A stretch of DNA of 64,000 bases from Actinacidiphila bryophytorum (lineage in GTDB: Bacteria; Actinomycetota; Actinomycetes; Streptomycetales; Streptomycetaceae). The translations under genes and the position numbers were made by a program. Shown in pieces: positions 43,594-52,004 of this stretch. Within the stretch, counting starts at the first letter, position 1, and each line of letters starts with the position of its first letter. Below the pieces are notes generated by a model that saw nothing but the letters and a program-made list of their open reading frames with translations, had not been told where the DNA came from and made no database searches. Location of the stretch: assembly GCF_016916835.1 (NCBI RefSeq), contig NZ_JAFFIX010000001.1, positions 496,001 to 560,000 on the forward strand, given 5' to 3'.

Positions 43594-45081
43594 ATGAACG
43601 ACCCGAACGACGACGGCGGCACCGTCCCGTCGGTGAGGAGCAGGACCACAGTGGACACCACGATCGGCCTCGCGGTCAGCCAGCAGAAGTACCTGCCCGC
43701 GGGCGCGGGCGAGCAGGAGCTGCACGCCATCGTGACCGTCGGGGTCAGCGGCGCCGACGCCGCCGCGCCCGGCCCGGCGCTGGCCGAGGTGCTGGTCGTG
43801 GACTGCTCCACGTCGATGGACAGCCCCGAGGAGAAATTCCGCGCCGCCAAGAACGCCGCGGTCGCCGCGATCGGACTGCTCCCTGCCGGTACGCCCTTCG
43901 CGGTGGTCGCCGGCACCCAGTTCGGCATCGCGGTCTACCCGCCGCAGGCCGAGGGCGCTCCGCCGCGGATGGCGGTGGCCTCGGCCGCGACGAAGGCCGA
44001 GGCGGAGACCGCGGTACGCAAGCAGGTCGCGGCGGGCGGCACCTGTGTCGGCAACTGGCTGCACCGGGCGGGTGAGTTGCTGGCCGGGCAGTCCGCGCCG
44101 ATCAAGCACGTGCTGATGCTCACCGACGGCCGCAACGAGCACGACCACATCCGGCCGCTCGCCGGCGTCCTGGCCCGCACCGCGGGTGCCTTCGTCTGCG
44201 ACGCGTGGGGCATCGGCAAGGGCTGGGACGCCGCCGTGCTGCTCCAGGTGACCGGCGCCCTGCACGGCAGCGCGGACGCCGTCCGGAAGGAGGACGAACT
44301 CGTGGGCGCCTACGAGGCGCTGGTACGCCGGCTGCTCGACAAGGCGGTGCCGGAAGTGACGCTGGCCGTGGAGGTCTTCCCCGGCAGCCGGCTGCGGTAC
44401 GTACGGCAGACCTTCCCCCACGAGGCGCTGATGACCGCAGAGCCCGACGAGCCGGGCACGTACGTCACGCGGGCCTGGGGCAACGAGACCCGGCGCTTCC
44501 ACGTGTGCGTCGCCGTGGACCCCCAAGGGCAGCTGCACGGCGAGGAGCTGCAGGCGGCGGAGGTCGCGGTGCGGCTCCCCGCGGGGACCGGGGTGCGCAC
44601 GCCGGTACCGCTGGCGCTGGTCGTGAACTGGACCGACGACCCGGCCCTGTCCGGGATGACCGACGAGCAGGTGCTGCACTTCCGGCACTACGAGCAGCTC
44701 GGCAAGGCCGTGGCGGACGCCGCCGACGCCTACCACCGCGAGGAGTTCGAGCGGGCCGAGCAGCTGCTGGGCACCGCCGTCGCCCTCGCAGAGCGGGCCG
44801 GAGCGCGCCGCCAACTGGCCGAACTGCGGCGGCTGGTGGACATCGAGAACGCGGCGGCCGGCATCGTGTCGCTGCGCCCGGACATCGACCCGGTGGACTT
44901 CCAGCACCTGATCACCGCGAGCAGCCACAGCACCTACGGCCCCGAGCCCGGCGGCCCCGCACCCGACCCGGGGGTGCAACCGGGCGCGGCCCTGCGGGAC
45001 TGCCCGTCCTGCAACCGCCGCATCCCGGCAACGGCCCGCTTCTGCCCGCTGTGCGGATTCGTCCTGGCGGGGGAGTCATGA
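43594..45081 (+). CDS. VWA-domain protein with C-terminal zinc ribbon
   Basis: 495 residues from ATG 43594; GTG 43651 with GAGGAG upstream is a good alternative. VWA domain ~50-240 with complete MIDAS: 'VLVVDCSTSMDSPEE' (DxSxS), Thr in 'GGTCVGNWLH', Asp in 'VLMLTDGRNEHDH'. A beta-rich domain follows (~240-370), then helices ('LAERAGARRQLAELRRLVDI'), and a C-terminal CxxC...CxxC ribbon 'DCPSCNRRIP', 'FCPLCGFVLA'. The same type of ribbon starts the kinase. Cytoplasmic adaptor or metal-dependent scaffold between kinase and receptor; the stop overlaps the receptor start by four bases. Confidence 0.85.
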   Translation: MNDPNDDGGTVPSVRSRTTVDTTIGLAVSQQKYLPAGAGEQELHAIVTVGVSGADAAAPGPALAEVLVVDCSTSMDSPEEKFRAAKNAAVAAIGLLPAGTPFAVVAGTQFGIAVYPPQAEGAPPRMAVASAATKAEAETAVRKQVAAGGTCVGNWLHRAGELLAGQSAPIKHVLMLTDGRNEHDHIRPLAGVLARTAGAFVCDAWGIGKGWDAAVLLQVTGALHGSADAVRKEDELVGAYEALVRRLLDKAVPEVTLAVEVFPGSRLRYVRQTFPHEALMTAEPDEPGTYVTRAWGNETRRFHVCVAVDPQGQLHGEELQAAEVAVRLPAGTGVRTPVPLALVVNWTDDPALSGMTDEQVLHFRHYEQLGKAVADAADAYHREEFERAEQLLGTAVALAERAGARRQLAELRRLVDIENAAAGIVSLRPDIDPVDFQHLITASSHSTYGPEPGGPAPDPGVQPGAALRDCPSCNRRIPATARFCPLCGFVLAGES

Positions 45082-47330
45082 GCGGACCGGCGGTACGGAT
45101 ACCCGAGAAGCAGGCCGGGGCGGGCGGCACCAGCCGCACCCTGGGCGAACTGACCCGCAGGACCGTCCTGCTGGTCCTGCTCGCGGTCCTGACGACCGCG
45201 GCGCTCTTCCAGGCCTACCGCGGTGTGCACGGCGACGCGGTGCCGCTGAAGTCGGCAAGTGCCCCCGGGGTGCTGGCCGTCGACACCGCCATGGACGCGC
45301 TCGCCACCGTGCAGGCCGGCGTCCAGTCCGAGGACGGCAGCACGAGCGACTTCCACACCCGTATCTCGGTGGCCAACCAGAGCCTGGCCAGGGCCGCGTC
45401 CGCCGACGTCACCGGGCTCGGCGGGCGGCAGACGATCCAGACGGTGACCGGCCTGATCGCCACCTACTCCGGCTGGATCGAGGACGCCGAGGCCCAGCTG
45501 CCGGGCGCCCCGCTGCAGAAGGCCTACCTCAGCTACGCCGCCGGCATGCTCGGTGTCGGCGCGAAGGGTCCCGACGCGGAGGCCACCGTGATGGGCAGGC
45601 TGGCCGCGCTGCAGGCCGAGCAGCAGCACGTGGTGGGCCGGCAGACGGACTTCGGGCCGCTGCTGTGGCTGGAGTGGAGCCTCGCCCTCGCCCTGGCACT
45701 GGCCTTCCTGCTGCTGCTCGCCGAGGCGCACCGCTACTACGGGGCGCGCTTCAGCCGGCAGCTCAACCCGCCGCTGCTGGCCGCCTGCGCCCTGCTGGTC
45801 GCCGGTGTCGCCGTGCTGGTCGCCTTCACCGCGCTGACGCACTCGGCGATGGCCGACACCCGCAGTGCGCTCGCGCACCCGCTGACCGGCAACGCCATAC
45901 CGCGCACCGGGTCGCAGGTGTCCGGGCGGCTGGCCGGTACGGGTCTGCGGGCCGCGGCGGCCGACTGGATCCTCGTCGGCGGCGTGCTGCTCGTGCTGCT
46001 GGTCCTGCTGGGGCTCCAGCCGCGTATCAACGAATACCGGGTGCGGGTCGTCACCGTGAAGTGGCCGCGGCTGCGTACCGTCGGCGCCGTCGGGACGTGC
46101 CTGGTGGTGCTGGCGGGCGGCGGCGCCCTGGCCGTCCGGGCCGCGGGCTGGAACGGCTCGGTCACCCTGCTCGCCAACTGGACCGGCACCGAGCAGGAGC
46201 AGTTCCAGCGCCTGGTCATCGACAAGTTCGAGGACAAATACCACATCCACGTCGTCTACCAGGGCAGTTCGGCCGAGAGTCAGGTGCTGGCCGCCGACGT
46301 CGAGTCCGGTACGCCACCGGACGTGGCGATCCTGCCCGGACCCGGCGAACTCGCCGGCTACGCGGCCGAGGGCATGCTCACCCCGCTCGACGACCTGGTC
46401 GCCCGGGGCCGCTTCGGCGCCACCTGGGTCACCCCGGTCAAGGGCACCGACGGCAAGGAGCACGCGTACTGGCTGCCGATCAAGACCGACCTGAAAAGCA
46501 TGGTGTGGCACCCGAAGTCCATGGACGCGAGCGCCGTCGCACAGGCCGCGCGCACCCCCGCGTCCTGGTGCCTGGGGATGGGCAGCGACGCCACGTCCGG
46601 CTGGCCCGGCTCCGACTGGATCGAGGACATCCTGCTGCAGCAGACCGACGCCGCCACGTACGACGCCTGGGTGGGCGGGACCCTGCCGTGGAACAGCCCG
46701 AAGGTCAGGCGCGCGTGGACCACCTGGGGGCAGATGGTCGGCGCGGGCGACCCGGCGCTGGCCGCACCCGCCCTGAAGGCGTCGTTCGCGGACGTCGCCG
46801 ACGGGGTGGCCGCGAAGCCGCCGACCTGCCGCCTGGAGCACCAGTCGTCCTTCGCCCAGGGCACCGCCGGCTGGAAGGCGGTCGGGCCGGCCTACGTGCA
46901 CTCCGCCGACGTCATCCCGGGCGCCGCGGCAGGCGGCGACCGCTGGGTGGTCTCCGGCGACCTCGCCGCCGTCCTGCACAGCACCCCGCAGTCCGCCAAG
47001 CTCATCGCCTACCTGGCCTCGGACGAGGCCCAGCGCGCCTGGGCGGGCACCCAGTCCGGCTTCTCCGTCAAGGGCGCGGTGCTGGCCGGCTACCCGGCCG
47101 CCGGCACCGACGGCGCGATCGCCCGCACCCTGCGGGACCCGGCCGCGGTCCGCTGCTACGACGCCTCGGACGCGATGCCGGCCCCGGTGCGGGACGCCTT
47201 CGCGCTCGCCGTCCTGCGCTTCCTCGCCGACCCCGGGACCCTGGACGCGCAGCTGGAGACACTCGACAAGGTCAGCGCCGGCCTGCCCGAAGGCAGCAGA
47301 GTGCTCAACCAGGTGTGCCCCGCGCGCTGA
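45078..47330 (+). CDS. Five-TM receptor fused to a sugar-type ABC solute-binding domain
   Basis: 750 residues. TM1 ~29-48, extracellular helical domain ~50-193 rich in Ala/Gln/Val ('VLAVDTAMDALATVQAGVQS'), TM2 ~195-216, TM3 ~230-255, TM4 ~296-313, TM5 ~331-353. A full-length family-1 solute-binding domain follows: 'GSVTLLANWTGTEQEQFQRL', 'ADVESGTPPDVAILPGPGEL', 'ASDEAQRAWAGTQSGF'. Positive charges place the N-terminus and the TM2-3 and TM4-5 loops inside and the binding domain outside. No transporter permease is present, so the domain senses rather than imports. The upper half resembles GlnX of the PknG system, with the binding protein fused on. Confidence 0.82.
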   Translation: MSGPAVRIPEKQAGAGGTSRTLGELTRRTVLLVLLAVLTTAALFQAYRGVHGDAVPLKSASAPGVLAVDTAMDALATVQAGVQSEDGSTSDFHTRISVANQSLARAASADVTGLGGRQTIQTVTGLIATYSGWIEDAEAQLPGAPLQKAYLSYAAGMLGVGAKGPDAEATVMGRLAALQAEQQHVVGRQTDFGPLLWLEWSLALALALAFLLLLAEAHRYYGARFSRQLNPPLLAACALLVAGVAVLVAFTALTHSAMADTRSALAHPLTGNAIPRTGSQVSGRLAGTGLRAAAADWILVGGVLLVLLVLLGLQPRINEYRVRVVTVKWPRLRTVGAVGTCLVVLAGGGALAVRAAGWNGSVTLLANWTGTEQEQFQRLVIDKFEDKYHIHVVYQGSSAESQVLAADVESGTPPDVAILPGPGELAGYAAEGMLTPLDDLVARGRFGATWVTPVKGTDGKEHAYWLPIKTDLKSMVWHPKSMDASAVAQAARTPASWCLGMGSDATSGWPGSDWIEDILLQQTDAATYDAWVGGTLPWNSPKVRRAWTTWGQMVGAGDPALAAPALKASFADVADGVAAKPPTCRLEHQSSFAQGTAGWKAVGPAYVHSADVIPGAAAGGDRWVVSGDLAAVLHSTPQSAKLIAYLASDEAQRAWAGTQSGFSVKGAVLAGYPAAGTDGAIARTLRDPAAVRCYDASDAMPAPVRDAFALAVLRFLADPGTLDAQLETLDKVSAGLPEGSRVLNQVCPAR

Positions 47331-47357
47331 GCCGCACGCCTGCTGCCGCCCGGCCGG

Positions 47358-47786
47358 TCAGACGACCGAGAGGGTCACTTCCACATTGCCGCGGGTCGCG
47401 TTGGAGTAGGGGCACACCTCGTGGGCCTGCTCGACCAGCGCGGCCGCCGCGTCCCGCTCCAGGTTCGGGATCGAGACGTCCAGCGCGACGGTCAGCCCGA
47501 AGCCGCCGGACTCGGTCTTGCCCAGGCCGACCTTGGCGGTCACCCGCGAGCCGCTGACGTCGGTCTTCGCACGCCGGGCGACCACGCCCAGCGCGCTCTG
47601 GAAGCAGGCGCTGTAGCCGGCCGCGAAGAGCTGCTCGGGGTTGGTCCCCGCACCCGTGCCGCCCAGCTCGATGGGCGGGTTGACGATGACGTCGAGCTTG
47701 CCGTCGTCGGTGGCGACCCGCCCGTCGCGGCCGTTCTCCGCGGTGGCGACGGCGGTGTACAGCACGTCCACGTACTGGATGGTCAT
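47358..47786 (-). CDS. ohr: Organic hydroperoxide resistance protein Ohr
   Basis: 142 residues. Ohr signature: first Cys in 'EQLFAAGYSACFQSALG', second in 'AHEVCPYSNATRGNVEV'; the start 'QYVDVLYTAVATAENGRDG' and 'PPIELGGTGAGTNPEQLF' are typical. It detoxifies organic hydroperoxides using the Cys pair and lipoyl proteins in the cytoplasm. No OhrR repressor is adjacent. Upstream 137-base gap holds no gene. Convergent with the receptor gene, 27 bases apart. Confidence 0.93.
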   Translation of the reverse strand: MTIQYVDVLYTAVATAENGRDGRVATDDGKLDVIVNPPIELGGTGAGTNPEQLFAAGYSACFQSALGVVARRAKTDVSGSRVTAKVGLGKTESGGFGLTVALDVSIPNLERDAAAALVEQAHEVCPYSNATRGNVEVTLSVV

Positions 47787-47924
47787 GGGGGCTCCTCATC
47801 GGAAGGCTGAGCGAAGGGTCAGCGCAGGGGCAGGTGAAGGTCGTCGGTCTCGGTCGCCGGCGTCCGGCAAAGGGTGCCGCAGGTGTGCCGGGGCCGGCCG
47901 GCCCCGGCACACCCACGGGGCAGG

Positions 47925-48962
47925 TCACTCCGGGAGGGCGACGACCGCCTTGCCGGTGTTCTCGCCGCGCAGCATCCCCAGGAACGCCGCCACGGCCTGG
48001 TCGATTCCCGTGGTCACGGTCTCGCGGTAGTGCAGCTTGCCGTCCCGCAGCCAGCCGCCGACCTCGCGGACGAAGTCGCCCTGCATGTCGTGGTGGTCGC
48101 CGACCATGAAGCCGCGCAGCATCAGCCGCCTGCCGACCAGCAGCCCGAGGTTGCGCGGCCCCGGCGGCGGCTCGACGTCGTTGTAGGCGGCGATGGACCC
48201 GCACAGCGCGGCCCTGCCGTTCAGCCGCATGGCGGAGATCGCCGCCTCCAGGTGGTCGCCGCCGACGTTGTCGAAGTAGACGTCGATGCCGTCGGGGGCG
48301 GCGTCCGCGAGCTGGTCGGCGACCGGCGCCTTCTTGTAGTTGAAGGCGGCGTCGAAGCCGTAGTCCTCCACCAGCAGCGCGCACTTCTCGTCGGAGCCCG
48401 CACTGCCGATCACCCGGGCGGCGCCCTTGAGCTTGGCGATCTGGCCGGCCTGGCTGCCGACCGCGCCCGCCGCGCCGGAGACGAACACCGTCTCGCCGGG
48501 CGCCAGTTCCGCGATCCGCAGCAGCCCCGCGTAGGCGGTCATGCCGGTCATGCCGAGCACCCCGAGGTAGGCGGACAGCGGTGCCTGCTCCGGGTCGACG
48601 ACCGCGGCCTTGGCCGCGTCCAGGACGGCGTACTCGCGCCAGCCGAGCCCGTGCAGCACATGCGTGCCGACGGCCACGTCCGCGGACTGCGAGGCCACCA
48701 CCCGGCCGACCGCACCGCCGTCCATGGGCTTGCCGATGGCGAAGGGCGGCATGTACGACTTCACGTCGTTCATCCGGCCGCGCATATAGGGGTCGACGGA
48801 CAGGTAGAGGTTGCGCACCACGATCTGGCCGGGACCCGGCTCGGGGACGGGGGTCTCGACCAGGGCGAAGTCCGCCGGCGTCGGCCAGCCGTGCGGGCGG
48901 CCCGCCAGGTGCCATTCGCGCCCGGAGGACGTACTCGTCGGCGTGCTCGTCGAATTAACCAT
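47925..48962 (-). CDS. NADP-dependent MDR-family reductase (CurA/PTGR-like)
   Basis: 345 residues, zinc-independent medium-chain reductase. Features: 'NLYLSVDPYMRGRMNDVKSY', 'GETVFVSGAAGAVGSQAGQI' (NADP-binding), 'ARVIGSAGSDEKCALLVEDY', 'GIDVYFDNVGGDHLEAAISA', all typical of leukotriene B4 12-hydroxydehydrogenase / CurA-type enzymes that reduce alpha,beta-unsaturated ketones. Catalytic zinc ligands are absent as expected. Same strand as ohr, 138 bases upstream of it, so both may answer to oxidative or electrophile stress. Confidence 0.9.
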   Translation of the reverse strand: MVNSTSTPTSTSSGREWHLAGRPHGWPTPADFALVETPVPEPGPGQIVVRNLYLSVDPYMRGRMNDVKSYMPPFAIGKPMDGGAVGRVVASQSADVAVGTHVLHGLGWREYAVLDAAKAAVVDPEQAPLSAYLGVLGMTGMTAYAGLLRIAELAPGETVFVSGAAGAVGSQAGQIAKLKGAARVIGSAGSDEKCALLVEDYGFDAAFNYKKAPVADQLADAAPDGIDVYFDNVGGDHLEAAISAMRLNGRAALCGSIAAYNDVEPPPGPRNLGLLVGRRLMLRGFMVGDHHDMQGDFVREVGGWLRDGKLHYRETVTTGIDQAVAAFLGMLRGENTGKAVVALPE

Positions 48963-49037
48963 GGACCCGAATATTTCATGCCGCCCAGGGCCGCGCCGAG
49001 CGGCGCCCCGGCCCGGGCCGCCGCGGGACGACCGGTC

Positions 49038-49667
49038 CTACTGGCACCACCACAGCACCTGCTTGCAGGTGGGGCTGGGCGACGGGTGCGAGGAGTGCGT
49101 CGGCCGCGGGGTGCCGGTGGGCGGCGCGCTGGTCTTGGTGGGCGGGGCGCCGGGCGTGCTGGGCGGCGGGCCGGTCGTGGTGGCCGGGGCGGTCGGCGTG
49201 GCGCTGGTGCCGGCCGGGGTGGCCGTCGGGGACTGCGAGTGGTGCGGGCCGCCGGGGGTGCCGCCCTTGTGCGGTGCGGTCGAGGCGGGGGTGCCGGGCG
49301 CGGCGGTGCCGGTCCTGGAGTGGGTGGCGCCGGTGACGACGGGCGCGGAAGGTGTCGTACCGCCGGCGTCGCCGCCGGACAGCGCGGCCATCGACAGCAT
49401 CGCCAGCGCGCCGACCACCGCGACCAGGCCGACCCCGTAGACGGCGACCCGCTGCTGCTTGCCACGGGCCTGCCGGCGCTGCCGCCCGCGGGCCGCGGCC
49501 CGCCCGCCGCCCGGGACCGGCAGCCCCGGCGCGTCCTCGTCGGTGATCGGCGGCATCTGCGCCGTCTCCCCGACCTGCGGGAGTTTCAGCTGGTCCGCGG
49601 GCGTGCCGCACCCCGGGCAGGAGTAGGCGCCGTTGAGGTGCCGACGGCACGCGTAGCAGTAATCCAT
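49038..49667 (-). CDS. Zinc-ribbon, single-TM protein with Thr/Pro-rich extracellular tail
   Basis: 209 residues. The N-terminus is a zinc ribbon with two CxxC pairs (MDYCYACRRHL, YSCPGCGTPA). A cytoplasmic basic linker (ARGRQRRQARGKQQ), one membrane helix (AVYGVGLVAVVGALAMLSMA, ~75-95) and a long Thr/Pro/Ser/Gly tail follow. The protein ends in a short conserved-looking 'CKQVLWWCQ' with two Cys. The layout resembles uncharacterised Streptomyces membrane proteins. The zinc ribbon would face the cytoplasm. It is divergent from efeU. Confidence 0.7.
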   Translation of the reverse strand: MDYCYACRRHLNGAYSCPGCGTPADQLKLPQVGETAQMPPITDEDAPGLPVPGGGRAAARGRQRRQARGKQQRVAVYGVGLVAVVGALAMLSMAALSGGDAGGTTPSAPVVTGATHSRTGTAAPGTPASTAPHKGGTPGGPHHSQSPTATPAGTSATPTAPATTTGPPPSTPGAPPTKTSAPPTGTPRPTHSSHPSPSPTCKQVLWWCQ

Positions 49668-49807
49668 GGCGCATGGACCCTATGGGACGCGTGTGGCGCA
49701 ACGAAACCCCCGCTTCCCGCTTGTCACGGCTTTGCCGGGAAATTCCTGCGCACCCCAAATCGGTGCAGGTGGGGGCTCTTGACGGCACCCCGATGCAGAC
49801 CCTCTAA

Positions 49808-49826
49808 TAAGGTTGCCCTAACCTAA
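49808..49826. promoter_or_regulatory. IdeR/DmdR1-type iron box
   Basis: TAAGGTTGCCCTAACCTAA on the + strand closely matches the actinobacterial iron-box consensus TTAGGTTAGGCTAACCTAA. It lies about 100 bases upstream of efeU, and a weaker similar stretch follows at about 49827-49846. Repression of efeUOB by an Fe-loaded DtxR-family protein is expected. Confidence 0.82.
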
Positions 49827-49929
49827 TTAAGGGATGCCTTACCTGACCTCCGTGGGGCACCCCGTCGCCCGACCGTCGCCCGACCGTCCCCGTCCGATAC
49901 CCGTCCGCCCCCGCTCACGAAGGACCCCC

Positions 49930-50763
49930 ATGCTCCCCACGTTCGTCATCGGACTCCGCGAAGGCCTGGAGGCGGCGCTCATCGTGGGCATCATCGCCTC
50001 CTTCCTCGCCCAGCAGGGCCGCAGGGACGCACTCAAGAAGGTGTGGCTGGGCGTCGCCATCGCGGTGGCGATCTGCGTCGCGGTCGCGGTCGGGCTGCAG
50101 ATCTACTCCAGCGACCTGCCGCAGAAGCAGCAGGAGCAGCTGGAGACGGTGATCGGCGCCATTGCCGTGGTGATGGTCAGCTACATGGTGCTGTGGATGA
50201 AGCGGCACTCCCGCGACCTGCGCAAGGACCTCGAAGGCGCCGCCGGCCGCGCCCTCACCGAGGGCTCGGCCTCCGCCCTGGTGCTGATGGCCTTCCTCGC
50301 GGTGCTCCGCGAGGGCTTCGAGACCTCGGTCTTCCTGCTGGCCACCTTCAACGAGAGCGACAACCCCGCCTACGGCGGCACCGGCGCCGCCCTCGGCATC
50401 GTGCTCGCCGCCGCCATCGGCTACGGCATCTACCGCGGCGGCGTCCGCATCAACCTCTCCCGCTTCTTCCGCATCACCGGCCTGGTGCTCATCCTCGTCG
50501 CCGCGGGCCTGGTCGCCACCGCCCTGATGACCGCGGCCGAGGGCGGCTGGCTGGAGCAGGGCACCCGCGCCTTCGACCTGTCCTGGCTGGTGCGCCCCGG
50601 CACCCCCGCCTCCTCTGTCGCCACCGGCGTCCTGGGCATCCAGCCCTACCCCGACTGGACGATGGTCACCGGCTGGCTCCTCTACGCCGTCCCGATGGCC
50701 GCCGTCGTGCTGTGGCCGGCCCGCCCGCGCAAGGCCCCCGCCGCCCGGCCGGCCACCCCGTGA
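49930..50763 (+). CDS. efeU: Iron uptake permease EfeU (Ftr1-like)
   Basis: 277 residues, about seven membrane helices. The two REGLE iron-binding motifs of the Ftr1 family are present: 'GLREGLEAALIVGIIASF' at the N-terminus and 'VLREGFETSVFLLATF' near residue 125. It moves Fe3+ across the membrane together with EfeO and EfeB. GAAGGA precedes ATG 49930. First gene of efeUOB, under the iron box. Length agrees with the family. Confidence 0.95.
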   Translation: MLPTFVIGLREGLEAALIVGIIASFLAQQGRRDALKKVWLGVAIAVAICVAVAVGLQIYSSDLPQKQQEQLETVIGAIAVVMVSYMVLWMKRHSRDLRKDLEGAAGRALTEGSASALVLMAFLAVLREGFETSVFLLATFNESDNPAYGGTGAALGIVLAAAIGYGIYRGGVRINLSRFFRITGLVLILVAAGLVATALMTAAEGGWLEQGTRAFDLSWLVRPGTPASSVATGVLGIQPYPDWTMVTGWLLYAVPMAAVVLWPARPRKAPAARPATP

Positions 50764-50819
50764 CCCCGCAACCCCCCTTCCGCGTCCCCGCCTTCCGCCA
50801 CCCCCTCCAGGAGCTGACC

Positions 50820-52001
50820 GTGAACCCCCGAGCCACCCACCGCCGCGCCCTGGCCTGCGCGGCCACCGTGATCACCGCAGGCCTGCTGCTGACCGCCTGC
50901 GGCGGCGGCAAGGACGACTCGAAGGGCTCCGCGCCCGCCGGCGCGAAGAACGCCGGCGACAAGTCCTCGACCGTCAGCATCGGCATCAGCGACAAGGACT
51001 GCGCGCCCACCCCGGCGACCGTCCCGGCCGGCACCATCACGTTCGACGTCAGCAACAAGGGCTCCGCGAAGGTCACGGAGGCCGAACTGCTCGACGGCGG
51101 CAAGATCCTGGGCGAGAAGGAGAACCTCACCCCGGGCCTGTCCGGCGACTTCACCCTCAACCTCGACGCGGGCAAGTACCAGATCTACTGCCCCGGCGCG
51201 AAGACCGAGAAGACCGACTTCACCGTCACCGGCGCCGCCGAGAAGACCTGGAAGGACGACCCCGCCCTGGTCACCGCCACCCAGCAGTACGCGACCTGGG
51301 TCACCGGCGAGGTCAAGGAACTGGTCGCCGGCACCGACGCCTTCACCGCCGCGGTCAAGGCCGGCAGGACCGACGAGGCCAAGACCCTCTACGGCAAGGC
51401 CCGCATCCACTACGAGCGCATCGAGCCGACCGCGGAGATCTGGGGCGACATCGACGGCCGCATCGACGGGCGGATCGACGACGCCGCCACCGCCGCCGAC
51501 TTCACCGGCTTCCACCGCATCGAGCAGAGCCTGTGGGAGAAGAACTCCACCGCCGGACTCGGCGTGCTGGCCGACCAGCTCAGCGCCGACGTGCACGACC
51601 TCTACACCAAGGTGCAGACCGTCGAGTACCAGCCCGCCGCCATCGCCAACGGCGCCACCGACCTGGTCAACGAGATCCAGTCCTCCAAGATCACCGGCGA
51701 GGAGGAGCGCTACTCGCACATCGACCTGCTCGACTTCGACGGCAACCTGGCCGGCGCGAACGAGGCCGTCACCGTGCTGCTGCCGGTCCTCAAGGTCAAG
51801 GACCCGACACTCGCCGCCACCGTCGCCCAGCGCTACCAGGCCACCGCCGACGCCCTCAAGGCGTACGCGGCCACGCCCGGCTACGAGAACAGCGGCTACG
51901 TCGACTACCGCAAGGTCACCGACGCCCAGCGCCGCGTCCTGGCCCAGGCCGTCGACGCCTACGCCGAGTCCGTGTCCAAGATCGCCGGAAAGATCGCCTG
52001 A
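50820..52001 (+). CDS. efeO: EfeO, iron-binding lipoprotein with cupredoxin and M75 domains
   Basis: 393 residues from GTG 50820. Lipobox 'ITAGLLLTACGGG'. N-terminal cupredoxin domain with 'ISDKDCAPTPATVPAGTITF', and 'KYQIYCPG' providing copper- or iron-type ligands. The M75 imelysin-like domain follows ('ARIHYERIEPTAEIWGDIDG', HxxE motif, and 'GFHRIEQSLWEKNSTAG'). It captures iron outside the membrane for EfeU. 56 bases after efeU, three bases before efeB. Confidence 0.94.
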   Translation: MNPRATHRRALACAATVITAGLLLTACGGGKDDSKGSAPAGAKNAGDKSSTVSIGISDKDCAPTPATVPAGTITFDVSNKGSAKVTEAELLDGGKILGEKENLTPGLSGDFTLNLDAGKYQIYCPGAKTEKTDFTVTGAAEKTWKDDPALVTATQQYATWVTGEVKELVAGTDAFTAAVKAGRTDEAKTLYGKARIHYERIEPTAEIWGDIDGRIDGRIDDAATAADFTGFHRIEQSLWEKNSTAGLGVLADQLSADVHDLYTKVQTVEYQPAAIANGATDLVNEIQSSKITGEEERYSHIDLLDFDGNLAGANEAVTVLLPVLKVKDPTLAATVAQRYQATADALKAYAATPGYENSGYVDYRKVTDAQRRVLAQAVDAYAESVSKIAGKIA

Positions 52002-52004
52002 CCC

